Shown here: positions 1 to 9,680 of the stretch, piece after piece
Layout: every line of letters starts with the position of its first letter
Position numbering within the stretch: the first letter of the stretch is position 1
Assembly: GCA_965248855.1 (NCBI GenBank)
Contig: CBDFKQ010000011.1
Span: 310,001-374,000 of the forward strand
Reading direction: 5' to 3'
Length of the DNA: 64,000 bases
From: CBDFKQ01 sp965248855
Lineage (GTDB): Bacteria > Bacteroidota > Bacteroidia > Cytophagales > 172606-1
The notes under the pieces: model-generated
The model's input: the letters and a program-made list of their open reading frames with translations, nothing else
Told to the model about the DNA's origin: nothing
Database searches by the model: none
Made by a program: the position numbers and the translations under genes

Positions 1-749
1 GATTTCATTACATTGCTTGTAAGGTTTACAAAACCTATAATAATTTCATGTGAAACCATTATTACGAAACAAAAACTAATAAACAGAAATGCAGATAAGC
101 CATAATGGGTTAAAAAATGTGTTGGATGTGTACCCTTCGAAAAAAAATAAGAAATAACAAGGAATAAAACAGTGACAGCACAAAAAATAAAAAAACGTCT
201 AATTAATGAAATCTCCGTTCTGATATTATTAAAATAAAAGCTAAGGGGAAGAAACAAAAATAATGCAATACCTAAACCTACCTGATTAGTAAACCCGAAA
301 AGCATTAAAAATTCCAGTTTTAAGCAAGCCAGTACCGCAATGAACATTGTGGTGAAAATGGCATACCAAACTCTGGTTAAGGTGGTGCTTATTGTTAATA
401 AAATTAAAATCCCTATTACATAACCGAACAATAAGATATTATTAACCGGAGTACTTATTATTTTATGAACGGCGTTGTATTTTTCAGTAACAATATAATT
501 GTTTGCTTCTACCGGTACATTAAAAATGCCTTGAGTAAAAGTATCCAAAACTACTTTTACTCCGCTTAGTTCAGTTTGCTTAGCCCAGTAAGTAGTTAAG
601 TCGCTTCCCTTCCATATTGAAATTGCAAAAGCGATAAAACTTATCAGAAACAAAAAAAATAAAATATTAAAAGCTATTTTTTGATTTTTTCTCCAATATT
701 TCCAAAATAAAAATTTATCCTGAATATCTTCCGGTTGGCTATCAAACAT
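1..749 (-). CDS. Multi-pass membrane protein, C-terminal end beyond window
   Basis: Open reading frame read leftwards from an ATG at 749 and still open at base 1, so about 249 codons of a longer protein are visible. It starts MFDSQPEDIQDKF, has a basic cytoplasmic stretch (FWKYWRKNQK), then a first membrane helix. A soluble, probably periplasmic segment of about 70 residues follows, then at least four closely spaced hydrophobic helices. I do not recognise the family. It lies downstream of plsC and gatC on the same strand, 129 bases after gatC, so co-transcription is possible but not shown. No enzymatic motif is visible. Confidence 0.7.
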   Translation of the reverse strand, partial: MFDSQPEDIQDKFLFWKYWRKNQKIAFNILFFLFLISFIAFAISIWKGSDLTTYWAKQTELSGVKVVLDTFTQGIFNVPVEANNYIVTEKYNAVHKIISTPVNNILLFGYVIGILILLTISTTLTRVWYAIFTTMFIAVLACLKLEFLMLFGFTNQVGLGIALFLFLPLSFYFNNIRTEISLIRRFFIFCAVTVLFLVISYFFSKGTHPTHFLTHYGLSAFLFISFCFVIMVSHEIIIGFVNLTSNVMK

Positions 750-878
750 ATTATATTTTTAAGGCATGAATAAGATACTTCAATAGAAACGCTTGAATAG
801 ATATTGAATTATGAGTATATCAATATCTATTTATCAATAAATTTGATTATTGATAAATCAGAAATGTGATGAAATTAT

Positions 879-1166
879 TTAATCCAACACTTTTGGTACC
901 CTGAAATAATCAGAATCTTTTTTTGGCGCGTTTAATAATCCTTTTTCTTTTGATAAATGTTCTTTTACTACATCTTCACGCATAATATTTACTTCATGCG
1001 ATAAATGAATTAAAGGTTCTACTCCGGTGGTATCAACTGCATTTAATTGTTCAACCCATGTTAATAAATTATTAATATCGGCAAGCATTTCACTTTCTGT
1101 TTTTTCATCAAACTCCAATCTGGCAAGGTGCGCTAATCTTTGTAAAGTCTCTTTATCGGTTACCAT
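879..1166 (-). CDS. gatC: Asp-tRNA(Asn)/Glu-tRNA(Gln) amidotransferase subunit C
   Basis: A 95-residue protein of normal GatC length. The N-terminal helix LQRLAHLARLEF and the central LTWVEQLNAVDTTGVEPL are family hallmarks, and the C-terminal tail FRVPKVLD matches the usual FRVPKVI/L ending. GatC is the small scaffold that wraps GatA and GatB in the enzyme that amidates mischarged Asp-tRNA(Asn) or Glu-tRNA(Gln). gatA and gatB are not in the window, so the complex is encoded at scattered sites. It starts 13 bases after plsC ends and is probably co-transcribed with it. Confidence 0.93.
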   Translation of the reverse strand: MVTDKETLQRLAHLARLEFDEKTESEMLADINNLLTWVEQLNAVDTTGVEPLIHLSHEVNIMREDVVKEHLSKEKGLLNAPKKDSDYFRVPKVLD

Positions 1167-1179
1167 TTTTTTAATTAAA

Positions 1180-1926
1180 TTAATTATTCTCGGTATATCT
1201 TTCAGGATAATATTTTATTAATTCTTGTGTAATTGTGCTTTTAACTTTTCCGACCAAAGTCTCAACATCATTTAATGTTAATCCTTTAGTTTCGATCGGC
1301 TCATGTACAGTGTATCTTACTTTATGCTTTTTAAATAATAATTTTCCGTCGTCGGGTAAAACTAACCAATTATCAGGAAAACTAATTGGAACAATAGGTA
1401 ATTGTGTGATAATCGCCATTCGTATTGCACCATCTTTTAACTTATGACTCATAAATGGAGGATTTTTTGTTTTAATCCCACCTTCCGGAAAAATTACAAT
1501 GCTCCTTCCATCCTTTAACATTTGAAGTGAAATTTTCATTGTTTCGTGTGTACTTCTGGTGCTATCTCTATCCACAGCAATGTGTAATTTTGTAAACATG
1601 TAGCCAAAAAGTGGGATTTTACTGAGAGATTTTTTCCCCACAAAGGCATAATAGTTTTTTAAAACCAAACCCATTACTGCGATATCTAAAAAAGAAGAAT
1701 GATTGGCGCAGAAAACATATGCCTTGGAAGTGTCCGGTAAGAATTTATAATCTCCTTCTAACTTGAACCCGCATAAAGGGAAATAAATTTTAGCCCATAA
1801 GCGGTTTAACCAATGCGCATATTTATGCCATTTTTTATTTTGAAGAAATAAAAAGAAAAAAGGAAAAAGAAATAAAAAAACAATTAAAAACCAAAATGAG
1901 CACCAAATAGAATAAATGCGTCGCAT
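1180..1926 (-). CDS. plsC: 1-acyl-sn-glycerol-3-phosphate acyltransferase
   Basis: A 248-residue PlsC-family protein. One long N-terminal hydrophobic segment (residues about 8-28) anchors it in the inner membrane. The catalytic HX4D box reads NHSSFLD near residue 76, followed by the substrate-binding FPEGG block near residue 148. Family members transfer an acyl chain to lysophosphatidic acid to make phosphatidic acid. Its neighbour gatC is unrelated in function, so the pairing is probably transcriptional convenience. A related acyltransferase (for example for ornithine lipids) cannot be excluded from sequence alone. Confidence 0.87.
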   Translation of the reverse strand: MRRIYSIWCSFWFLIVFLFLFPFFFLFLQNKKWHKYAHWLNRLWAKIYFPLCGFKLEGDYKFLPDTSKAYVFCANHSSFLDIAVMGLVLKNYYAFVGKKSLSKIPLFGYMFTKLHIAVDRDSTRSTHETMKISLQMLKDGRSIVIFPEGGIKTKNPPFMSHKLKDGAIRMAIITQLPIVPISFPDNWLVLPDDGKLLFKKHKVRYTVHEPIETKGLTLNDVETLVGKVKSTITQELIKYYPERYTENN

Positions 1927-2143
1927 TAAAATAAATTACTTAAACCCTTTTTTAACAAAAGTAACAAATAGATAAAAGATTCAAATATTTTTATTTTTAA
2001 TACCATTTAATAAATTTGAAAAATAATTAAATGTGCTTAACTTGATGAATAATAGGTAATGCTGAGATCAAATTAAATTGGTGGCAAGCTTTTTGAAACC
2101 TTATATTATAAATATCGTATTTAAATACAAAAATATACTTAAT

Positions 2144-2416
2144 ATGAAAGACGAAACTCAAAATTTATTAGCAGGATTATTAATCGGAGCAGCAGCAGGT
2201 TTAGCAGTTGGTTTATTATTCGCTCCGGAAAAAGGTCAGGATGCCCGCAAAATATTATCTGACAAAGCATCAAGCTTAGGAAAAGATGTGAGTGACAAAT
2301 TAGACAAAACTTTTAGTAAGATCACTGAATTCGCTGATTCTGCATTATCTTCTTTTTCAAAAGAAACCAGAGATGCAAATGAGGCCGGTAATAGTGGAAA
2401 CATTAATAAAATATAA
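2144..2416 (+). CDS. YtxH domain-containing small membrane protein
   Basis: A 90-residue protein starting at the ATG at 2144. An in-frame TTG at 2078 would add 22 residues that look like translated leader, so I prefer the ATG. The N-terminal glycine/alanine-rich helix GLLIGAAAGLAVGLLFAPEK is the YtxH signature, followed by an amphipathic helix-rich tail. Such proteins are small stress-associated membrane proteins of unknown biochemical role. It is monocistronic, with its own terminator at 2472. Confidence 0.85.
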   Translation: MKDETQNLLAGLLIGAAAGLAVGLLFAPEKGQDARKILSDKASSLGKDVSDKLDKTFSKITEFADSALSSFSKETRDANEAGNSGNINKI

Positions 2417-2471
2417 TTACATTCCTGTAGAGGAATAAAAATCTTGTTGTGGAAAAGTAGTAATTTGCAGT

Positions 2472-2505
2472 AAAACCCATTCCGTTTCGGGATGGGTTTT
2501 CTTAT
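2472..2505 (+). terminator. Rho-independent terminator after YtxH gene
   Basis: Twelve-base arms (AAAACCCATTCC and GGGATGGGTTTT, one G-U pair) around a short loop, ending in a T-rich run. It lies 55 bases after the YtxH stop codon. Confidence 0.85.
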
Positions 2506-2568
2506 TAATAGGATATGATTCTTACAGTCAATAATTTATTTAGCTGCTGTATAGCCTTTCAATGTCAT

Positions 2569-3846
2569 TTAATCTTCTGAAATATAGTCTTTCAATAAAT
2601 TAAATACTCCTTCAAATTTAGTGAGTGGCAAAGTGTCAGGTCTGTCATAAATGTCATGATATGCTTTTATTCCGCCAAGAGTGTAAATAAAAAAGGCTTT
2701 AACTCCATTTTTTGTAAAAAAATAATGATCTGAATTTGGAGCGTTTGCCCTTTTATTAATTTTTGTCAGGTAATTTTTGTCGGCATTTATTTTTAAAAAT
2801 TTCTCATAGTCCTCCAAGTTTTCCGTAGTGTTTACTATTGTAATTCCTTCATCACCTGTACCCAACATATCTAAGTTAATTAAGGTTTTAATTTGGCTTA
2901 ATGGAAAAACAGGATGTTGTACATAAAATTTTGAACCCAGTAAGCCAATTTCTTCACCCGTAAAGGCAATAAAACAAATTGAAAAATTAAGTTGGTTTTC
3001 AGGTTTGGAAAAATATTTTGCCAGCTCTAATAGCATTGCTATTCCACTTGCATTATCATTAGCACCGGGAAAATAAGATTTCTTTCCCATTCTACCCAAG
3101 TGATCGTAATGTGCTGTAATAACTATAAATTCATTTGATTTAGTTTTTCCTTCAACAAATCCTACAATATTTTGAGAATTATAATTTTTTATAAGCTTGG
3201 CATCTACTCTGAATTTTACTTTTTTTCCTACTAGTAATTTAGCATTGTTTAGCATTTCAAAAGTTGGATGGTTCATTGTATTGCTTGCAATAGAGGCCGT
3301 TAATTTTTTTTCCTGAATTTCTATTAATGCAGGTGCTTCGTGAAGGTGATCAAGGTATTTAACGGGTAATTTAATTAGATCTGCATAATGTTTGGATTCG
3401 TAAATTATTATATTTTTACTGACATCCATCATCATAAAATCTCTTCTCGCTGCTTCACTGTTAAAAATTAAAGAATCGAACCAAATTGTTCTTCCTTTTC
3501 CCCAACCCGATCCCGAAATTGGATTTAAAATATAATCTTGCCCGGTTACTAAATTTTTCCCATTAATTTTTAGTTTAACTTTATTCGGGAAAACGTTCAC
3601 ATTAAATGTAACAGTTTGGAAATAGCTTTCAGTAAAAGATTTTAATGAATAATTTTTAAAATGGTTGGCAATAAATGCAGCTGCTTTTTTATCTCCTCCA
3701 TCCGAATATCCTCTGCCTCCAAATTCCGGAGAAGTAAGTGTGTCAATAATTCCCCTTGCTTCATTAATTGACTGCCCATTTACAGAAAGTATGGCAGGAA
3801 TAAAAAAAATAACAAATAGATATTTTTGTAAAACTTTTATCGACAT
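2569..3846 (-). CDS. Secreted M28 family zinc aminopeptidase-like protein
   Basis: 425 residues with an N-terminal signal peptide ending near SVNGQ. The M28 metal-binding blocks are present in order: TAHYDHLG (first His and Asp), GANDNASG (bridging Asp), FTGEEIGLLGS (catalytic and metal Glu), NLDMLG (Asp) and SDHYFF (last His). The region between the signal peptide and the catalytic domain resembles the PA-like or lid segment common in Bacteroidota homologues. It probably trims peptides in the periplasm or outside the cell. No sorting domain is visible. The gene is single, convergent with YtxH. Confidence 0.9.
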   Translation of the reverse strand: MSIKVLQKYLFVIFFIPAILSVNGQSINEARGIIDTLTSPEFGGRGYSDGGDKKAAAFIANHFKNYSLKSFTESYFQTVTFNVNVFPNKVKLKINGKNLVTGQDYILNPISGSGWGKGRTIWFDSLIFNSEAARRDFMMMDVSKNIIIYESKHYADLIKLPVKYLDHLHEAPALIEIQEKKLTASIASNTMNHPTFEMLNNAKLLVGKKVKFRVDAKLIKNYNSQNIVGFVEGKTKSNEFIVITAHYDHLGRMGKKSYFPGANDNASGIAMLLELAKYFSKPENQLNFSICFIAFTGEEIGLLGSKFYVQHPVFPLSQIKTLINLDMLGTGDEGITIVNTTENLEDYEKFLKINADKNYLTKINKRANAPNSDHYFFTKNGVKAFFIYTLGGIKAYHDIYDRPDTLPLTKFEGVFNLLKDYISED

Positions 3847-3941
3847 TTTAAGTTTAAAAAGAAATAGTGATTTTTTAGTAAATTAAGTTATAAAAAATAA
3901 TAAGGTTTATATTAAATACTTTTTTTAATACTCACAAACCC

Positions 3942-4760
3942 TCATTTTTGCAAAAAGATTAATTTAAATATAAATAAGATATAATTAATAGGATAAAGAA
4001 TCCCTTTTCCTTTATATTTAAAGGTGTTTATTGTTGTACTTTTAGTTAAAGAAATAATTTGACGCGATAAATTCAAGAAATGAAAATTTTTTTTTGCTTC
4101 AGGCCTAATTTGAAAATAAATCTTATGCGATTCTAAAGCCTTTTTAAATTTAAGTGAAGGATTAGTAACAATTCGCCAGGGATGTATAACTGTGGCTGTA
4201 GGTATAAATTTAATTTGTGTATTATCCAGAATTCTTTCTTTAAGTTCAATGTCTTCCATTGCGGGGTATGGAAATGATTCATTAAATTTACCAATATGAT
4301 TAAAAAAATCTTTTTTAATCATAAAATTACATGACCAAAGATATCCCCCTGTTTCGTTGATTGGTGATTCTTCGTCCATTCTATTTTTAGGCCTGTCGGC
4401 ATAAATACTTCCTTCAAAAACTAAAAATGTATTAAATTTAAGAATTGCACTTATATATTCTGATAGTATTTTTATATCAGGTAAACAATCGTCATCAATA
4501 AATACTATCCAATCACCCACACTGTGGCTCACGCCATTATTTCTATTGGTTGCAGAACCTTTCTTTTTCCCTTCAACCCATTTAACCCATGGAAATTTCT
4601 CTTTTATGAGACTTAAGGCTTGGTTTTCATTACCATCATCTGAAACAATAACTTCATAATTTTCACTTGATATTTTTTGAATGTCGGGATGCAACAAGTC
4701 CAGACATCTAGATAGTAAATTATTACGATTACATGTTGGTATTATAACCGATAGAAGCAT
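3942..4760 (-). CDS. Family 2 glycosyltransferase
   Basis: 272 residues with the GT-A start LLSVIIPTCNR, the acidic nucleotide-binding block VSDDG, a DDD metal-binding motif (IVFIDDDCLPD), and the acceptor-side ED motif in MEDIELKER near residue 168. The C-terminal 60 residues are hydrophobic and basic, suggesting membrane association. It probably adds a sugar to a surface polysaccharide or lipid. The hexapeptide acyltransferase at 5317 faces away from it across a 556-base gap. The donor sugar cannot be told from sequence. Confidence 0.85.
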   Translation of the reverse strand: MLLSVIIPTCNRNNLLSRCLDLLHPDIQKISSENYEVIVSDDGNENQALSLIKEKFPWVKWVEGKKKGSATNRNNGVSHSVGDWIVFIDDDCLPDIKILSEYISAILKFNTFLVFEGSIYADRPKNRMDEESPINETGGYLWSCNFMIKKDFFNHIGKFNESFPYPAMEDIELKERILDNTQIKFIPTATVIHPWRIVTNPSLKFKKALESHKIYFQIRPEAKKNFHFLNLSRQIISLTKSTTINTFKYKGKGILYPINYILFIFKLIFLQK

Positions 4761-5316
4761 TTTTTAATAGAAAATTAAATTAATACTAATTATTTTTTTT
4801 TTAAACCTTCAAAGTTAAGTTTGATAGTTTAAAAAAAACAAAAATTGTTTATATAATTTGTAAACAAATAAATAATCTTTTCTTCATTTGCCTTTTCATC
4901 ACCTGAGACAATAAATTCAATAATTTACGACAATCTTTGATATGGATATAATAAATTTAAGAACTTGGCTAAAAGATAACTTCGATTACAGGTAGTTATT
5001 TATTAAAAATAATTGAAATATAAAGCATCGCGTATTTCATTAAATCTGAAAAAGTAATAATATTGACTCTAGGACACTCTAATATCAAAATAAATGAATT
5101 ATGGTATTAAATACCTTACCTTGCTATAATGTAAAAGATAATTAAAAGAGTAGGGTTGCAATTTTTTCGATTAAATTATTCGTTAAATAAATTGACAAAC
5201 ATGGCTTAAAATTTAAATATGTTAACCATTCAGAACTTATATTGGAAGCCCTGATTATTCTTCATCTTAGAAAATATTATTTTATTAATATTCATAAACT
5301 TCTAAATTAACTATTA
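4761..5316. other. Long AT-rich intergenic region with possible decayed glycosyltransferase start
   Basis: This 556-base gap separates two divergently oriented surface-sugar genes. No intact gene is visible. A 14-codon stub starting near 5101 reads MVLNTLPCYNVKDN and then stops. It resembles the start of a GT2 enzyme (PCYN) and may be a remnant, but that is weak. The rest shows only AT-rich sequence, presumably including the promoters of both flanking genes. Confidence 0.35.
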
Positions 5317-5895
5317 ATGAATTTGTCTGAATTAGTACAAAAAGGCGGCTATATTATTCGTTTTAAGGTATTTTATAGCGTCTATTATACAATCCTAAAT
5401 CTTGGTTACTTAATTTTAGGTATGAAAATAGGCAAGGGAACTTCTCTTTCAAAGGTGTATATTATTTGGCCCCACAAAGTGTCTTTAGAAGAAAACTGCA
5501 AAATAGAAGAAAACGTGATTTTTAAATTTGACGGGCCATACTCACAAGGCTTGGCAATTAAAGTCGGAAAAAATAATTTTATTGGATTCGGAACTGAATT
5601 TAATATTAAATATGGGATTTCAATAGGCAATGATTGCTTGATAGCATCAGGCTGCAAGTTTATCGATCACGACCATGGTATAAAGAAAGATGGATTAATG
5701 AGGTTTCAAGAATGTCCCGGAGATCATATAATTATCGGAAATGATGTTTGGATAGGTGCAAATGCTGTGATTTTAAAAGGAGTTAACATAGGTCAAGGCG
5801 CTATCATAGCAGCAGGCGCTGTTTTAAATAAATCAGTGCCTGCTTTTGAAATCTGGGCAGGGGTGCCTGCAATAAAGATAGGTGAAAGAAAATAA
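5317..5895 (+). CDS. Left-handed beta-helix acyltransferase (WcaF/maltose acetyltransferase type)
   Basis: 192 residues with hexapeptide repeats ([LIV]-G-x4 pattern) through the C-terminal half: VGKNNFIG, IGNDCLIAS, IGNDVWIGANAVILKG and IGQGAIIAAGAVLNKS. The active-site histidine neighbourhood is DHDHGI near residue 117. The ending AGVPAIKIG is the usual one for sugar O-acetyltransferases. It probably O-acetylates a surface glycan from acetyl-CoA. The N-terminal 60 residues carry a hydrophobic stretch. The gene is convergent with the glucosidase gene, 12 bases between stop codons. Confidence 0.87.
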   Translation: MNLSELVQKGGYIIRFKVFYSVYYTILNLGYLILGMKIGKGTSLSKVYIIWPHKVSLEENCKIEENVIFKFDGPYSQGLAIKVGKNNFIGFGTEFNIKYGISIGNDCLIASGCKFIDHDHGIKKDGLMRFQECPGDHIIIGNDVWIGANAVILKGVNIGQGAIIAAGAVLNKSVPAFEIWAGVPAIKIGERK

Positions 5896-5907
5896 TCCAA
5901 CCACTCA

Positions 5908-6918
5908 TCAATCCATTTCCCAAGCATCTTCATTAATCAATTCAGCTACAACGGCCGTCCAACCTGTTTGATGAGATGCTCCTACACCGCGTGAGGTATC
6001 TCCGTGAAAATATTCATAGAATAATAATAAGTTCTTATTTTCAGGGCGTGAATAAAATTCAGCAGCATCACTATGTACAGGGCGGTTTCCATCTTTATTT
6101 TCTTCAAATATACTTACCAATCTCTTTGCCAATTGATCAGAAATTTCACCTAAATTCATTAATACACCCGAACCCGTAGGAAATTCTATTTTTAAAGTAT
6201 CACCATAAAATTCATGGTATCGCTTCAATGCTTTTACAACCAGGTAGTTTGTTGGAAACCATACAGGTCCTCGCCAATTTGAATTACCACCAAACATACC
6301 GGAAGTTGATTCGCCCGGGTCATATCGAATACTATATTCAATCCCACCTACATTAATATCGTAAGGATGGGTTTCATGGTATTTTGATACTGCTCTTAAG
6401 CCTCCGGGAGATAAAAAACCATCTTCTTTAAGTAAAAGTTGAAGTATTTTAATTAATTTTTCTTTTTTTATTAAAGAAATTAAAATGTTTTCACCATCAT
6501 TTATTTGTTCATTGGGTAAATACTTTTTTGTTGTAATTCGATAATTTTTAAACCAGTTTACACGCTTTATAAAATCATCCAGTTTCTCTAATTTTTTAAC
6601 ATTAATGCTGGAAACAGCCAACAAAACACTTAATCCTACTGTTGAATGAACCTTTAAAGGTATTGAGGAACCGTCGGGCATGTACAACACATCATAAAAA
6701 AAAGAATCTGTTTCATCCCAAAGAGTTGCCTCGTTTAAGGCTTCGGCAATTAATACAAAATGTTCATAAAATTTTGTAGCCATGTCTTCGAAAGACTTAT
6801 CAAAAATGGCAATTTCTAATGCCATGTCCATCATGTTTAATGCATACATGGCCATCCAACTGGTTCCATCAACTTGCTCCAACCTACTGTCACTGTGGTA
6901 ATGCATTACTTCTATCAA
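5908..6918 (-). CDS. GH63/MGH1-like glucosidase, C-terminal part after a frameshift
   Basis: This frame continues the protein encoded at 6890-8554. Family members read DRS-x-LP-x-LEQ-DGT-W without a break. Here one frame gives LDRSNALPQ then stop, and the next frame supplies DSRLEQVDGTSW. The C-terminal half of the (alpha/alpha)6 catalytic domain is intact, including GGNSNWRGPVWFPTNYL and YFHGDTSRGVGASHQTGW. Translation of this part from its own start (GTG or ATG near 6900) would give a lone half domain unlikely to be active. A single extra base at about 6902-6910 explains the break. Confidence 0.8.
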   Translation of the reverse strand: MIEVMHYHSDSRLEQVDGTSWMAMYALNMMDMALEIAIFDKSFEDMATKFYEHFVLIAEALNEATLWDETDSFFYDVLYMPDGSSIPLKVHSTVGLSVLLAVSSINVKKLEKLDDFIKRVNWFKNYRITTKKYLPNEQINDGENILISLIKKEKLIKILQLLLKEDGFLSPGGLRAVSKYHETHPYDINVGGIEYSIRYDPGESTSGMFGGNSNWRGPVWFPTNYLVVKALKRYHEFYGDTLKIEFPTGSGVLMNLGEISDQLAKRLVSIFEENKDGNRPVHSDAAEFYSRPENKNLLLFYEYFHGDTSRGVGASHQTGWTAVVAELINEDAWEMD

Positions 6919-8554
6919 GCACTGCGATATTATCTAATCCTAAAAAACCACCTTCGAAAATATTATTTCCATTTTCATCTTTTCTGTTTACCCACCAGGT
7001 AAAATTGATAAGGAGTTTTTGAAAAATTCGTTTTAAGAAGTTTAAATCACCTTCTCCTTTAAACTTTCTTTCAATTCTATACACACATAATGCAGCCCAA
7101 GCATGTACAGGAGGGTTAACATCCGAAAAATTCCATTCATAAGCAGGTATTTGCCCGGCAGGGTTCATATACCACTCTCTCATAATAATAATTAATTGAT
7201 TTTTTGCAAAAACAGGATCAATCATCGCCATCGGTATGCAATGAAAGGCTAAATCCCAAGCAGCATACCATGGGTACTCCCACGTATCGGGCATTGAAAT
7301 AATATCAACATTTTTTAAAAATCCCCAATTCATATTCCTTCCATACTTTCGGCTTGAAGGCGGTGGTGGCTGACCGGGATCTCCGTTTAACCATCTTTCT
7401 ACATCGTAATGATAATATTGTTTGCTCCAAAGCAAACCTGCAAATGCTTGCCTTTGAATGTTTTTTAAATCTTCAGAAGCATTTTCAGGATAAAAATTTT
7501 CGTAAAACTCATCTGCTTCTTTCTTTCTGTCTATAAAAACGTTTTCAATATTTTTGAAAGGATCACCACTTATTTCGCCATTTCTCAAACGCAGTGTAAT
7601 GCTTTGTTTATCTCCTCCCTTTATTTTGATTTTATAAACAGGTGCAAATTTTGTCCCCTGCTTATTGTCTTTTAATAATTCTTCATCTCCACCCACTATC
7701 ACATCATGAAATGCATCTTTAACATGTGGTGCATAGTTGGCAACTCCATAAAGTTTATGAATATTGGTTTCATTTTCTGTAAATAGTAAGTTATCACTTT
7801 TGGGGAAGTAAAAATGATAGGTACCAAGCTTATCATCCGAAGCAGTTACGGATTGGCAATCTGATAAGTTGGAATCAATTTTAATATTTGGTTTTTGTAT
7901 AAGCTGCTCACTTTGCCATTTATTTTTAAACCATAGGGTTGGCAGCAAGGTGATTTCTGCCTCATCAACACCTATGTTATGCATTTCTATTTTTATACAA
8001 ATATCTTCGTGATTAACTTTTGCATATTCTACAAATACATCAAAATATTTATTTTCTTTAAAAATACCTGTATCAATTAATTCATATTCGGGTTCTTGTT
8101 TGCTCCTGTTTTTACTTGTGTTTAATAAATCGGAATAAGGAAATTCATTTTGAGGATATTTATAAAGGAATTTCATGTAAGAATGGGTAGGTGTATTATC
8201 CAGATAATAATATAATTCCTTACCATCTTCTCCATGATTGCCTTCGCTATTGTTTAAGCCAAATATCCTTTCTTTTAATATTGGATCTTTTCCGTTCCAT
8301 AATGCAATTGCAAAACATAAATTCTGACCAACATCCGAAATACCTGCCAATCCATCTTCTCCCCAACGATATGCTTTTGATCTTGCATGATCGTGAGTAA
8401 TATGATTCCAAGCGTCTCCGTTTGCGCTATAATCTTCACGAACAGTTCCCCATTGGCGTTCAGAAAGATAAGGCCCCCAAAGTTCAAGTGGAACTGCTTT
8501 TTCAGCATTTTCATCAAGGCGTTTTTGCTCTGCAGAATTATTTTTTTTTGACAT
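6890..8554 (-). CDS. GH63/MGH1-like glucosidase, N-terminal part, ends at a frameshift
   Basis: 554 residues covering the N-terminal beta-sandwich and the first half of the (alpha/alpha)6 barrel. Together with 5908-6918 it makes about 880 residues, the usual length of this mannosyl-oligosaccharide-glucosidase-like family. Visible hallmarks are RQWGTVREDYS, YRWGEDGLAGI and the catalytic-acid block YAAWDLAFH. No signal peptide is seen, so it should act in the cytoplasm on an alpha-glucoside. The SDR gene lies 134 bases upstream on the same strand, a pairing that suggests glucose release followed by oxidation (inference). Confidence 0.85.
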   Translation of the reverse strand: MSKKNNSAEQKRLDENAEKAVPLELWGPYLSERQWGTVREDYSANGDAWNHITHDHARSKAYRWGEDGLAGISDVGQNLCFAIALWNGKDPILKERIFGLNNSEGNHGEDGKELYYYLDNTPTHSYMKFLYKYPQNEFPYSDLLNTSKNRSKQEPEYELIDTGIFKENKYFDVFVEYAKVNHEDICIKIEMHNIGVDEAEITLLPTLWFKNKWQSEQLIQKPNIKIDSNLSDCQSVTASDDKLGTYHFYFPKSDNLLFTENETNIHKLYGVANYAPHVKDAFHDVIVGGDEELLKDNKQGTKFAPVYKIKIKGGDKQSITLRLRNGEISGDPFKNIENVFIDRKKEADEFYENFYPENASEDLKNIQRQAFAGLLWSKQYYHYDVERWLNGDPGQPPPPSSRKYGRNMNWGFLKNVDIISMPDTWEYPWYAAWDLAFHCIPMAMIDPVFAKNQLIIIMREWYMNPAGQIPAYEWNFSDVNPPVHAWAALCVYRIERKFKGEGDLNFLKRIFQKLLINFTWWVNRKDENGNNIFEGGFLGLDNIAVLDRSNALPQ

Positions 8555-8643
8555 TAGGTCTTTTTTAGAAAAGAAGAAAGAGTAAGAAGAAAGATAAAAG
8601 ATGTTTCGAACAAGGAAATTAAACTGATAATAAAAAATATTTT

Positions 8644-8679
8644 ATTATCAGTTTATCAATATCAGTATATTAATATTTG
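8644..8679 (-). repeat. Dispersed 36-bp intergenic repeat, copy A
   Basis: Read on the minus strand this is identical over 36 bases to 48933-48968 on the plus strand, with the core TGATATTGATAAACTGATAA. It sits between the SDR and glucosidase genes. Confidence 0.8.
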
Positions 8680-8688
8680 AAAAATATA

Positions 8689-9495
8689 TTACCCTCCTGT
8701 CGCAAAGCCTTCAAATACCGTCATTCCGCCATCAATAAAAATACTTGCACCTGTTATGTAATCAGAGTCGTCGGATGCAAGAAAAATAGCCAACTTTCCA
8801 ATATCTTGTGGAGTACCAATGCGGTTATATGGTATTAAACTCATCAATGAGTTAAGCGCTTGAGGAGTATCCCAAGCTGATTTGTTAATGGGAGTTTGAA
8901 TAGCACCCGGGCAAATACTGTTAACTCTTATTTTTCTGTCGCCATACTCCTGAGCTAAACTTTGCATAAACATTCTGATTGCACCTTTTGAAGATGCATA
9001 GTTAACGTGCCCTGCCCATGGAATAATTTCGTGAACAGAACTCATACAAATAATTTTTCCACAAGCCAATGATCTTTCAGGTACTATTCCTCTTCGTAAA
9101 AATTCTTTAATAGCCTCGCGAGCGCATAAAAATTGTCCCGTAAGGTTTACATCAATTACTAATTGCCATTGAGCGAGCGTCATCTCATCAAACTTGGCAT
9201 CTCTTTGTAAACCGGCGTTATTTATTAATATATCAATTGTACCAAATTCTTCTATCATTTTTTTAAACATAGCCTGAACCTGGTCTTCTTTACTTACATC
9301 TGCCTGAATAGCAATGGCATTACTTCCAAAAGATTTTATTTTATCTACTACTTCCTGAGCTTTATCGGGAGCTGAAACATAATTTACAACTACATTTGCA
9401 CCTGCTTCACCCAAAGCAATTGCAACACCTTCTCCAATGCCTGAATTTGCACCTGTAACCAGCACCGACTGACCGGATAATTTTTTATCTGACAT
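8689..9495 (-). CDS. Glucose 1-dehydrogenase-like short-chain dehydrogenase
   Basis: 268 residues of classical SDR fold. The cofactor site is TGANSGIGEG near residue 15, with NNAG near residue 91, a catalytic Ser in CMSSVHE, and YASSKG supplying Tyr and Lys. The C-terminal FIDGGMTVFEGFATGG is typical of the glucose 1-dehydrogenase subgroup. It would oxidise glucose or a related polyol with NAD(P). It precedes the GH63-like glucosidase in the same direction, which fits glucose as substrate, but substrate assignment within SDRs by sequence is uncertain. Confidence 0.85.
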   Translation of the reverse strand: MSDKKLSGQSVLVTGANSGIGEGVAIALGEAGANVVVNYVSAPDKAQEVVDKIKSFGSNAIAIQADVSKEDQVQAMFKKMIEEFGTIDILINNAGLQRDAKFDEMTLAQWQLVIDVNLTGQFLCAREAIKEFLRRGIVPERSLACGKIICMSSVHEIIPWAGHVNYASSKGAIRMFMQSLAQEYGDRKIRVNSICPGAIQTPINKSAWDTPQALNSLMSLIPYNRIGTPQDIGKLAIFLASDDSDYITGASIFIDGGMTVFEGFATGG

Positions 9496-9680
9496 ATGTT
9501 TTTATAGTTTTAAGGTTTAAGAATTCGATTCTACGAAAAACTTTTTAATTATTAATATCTTTTTTTAAAATTCAAATTTTTTTGCAATAGTAGTTTTCTT
9601 TTTCAACTATCATTTTTTAGTTTTTTTACGTTTATCTAATGGTATTAAAAAAACTTGATTTAAATTATTTATATTTTATG

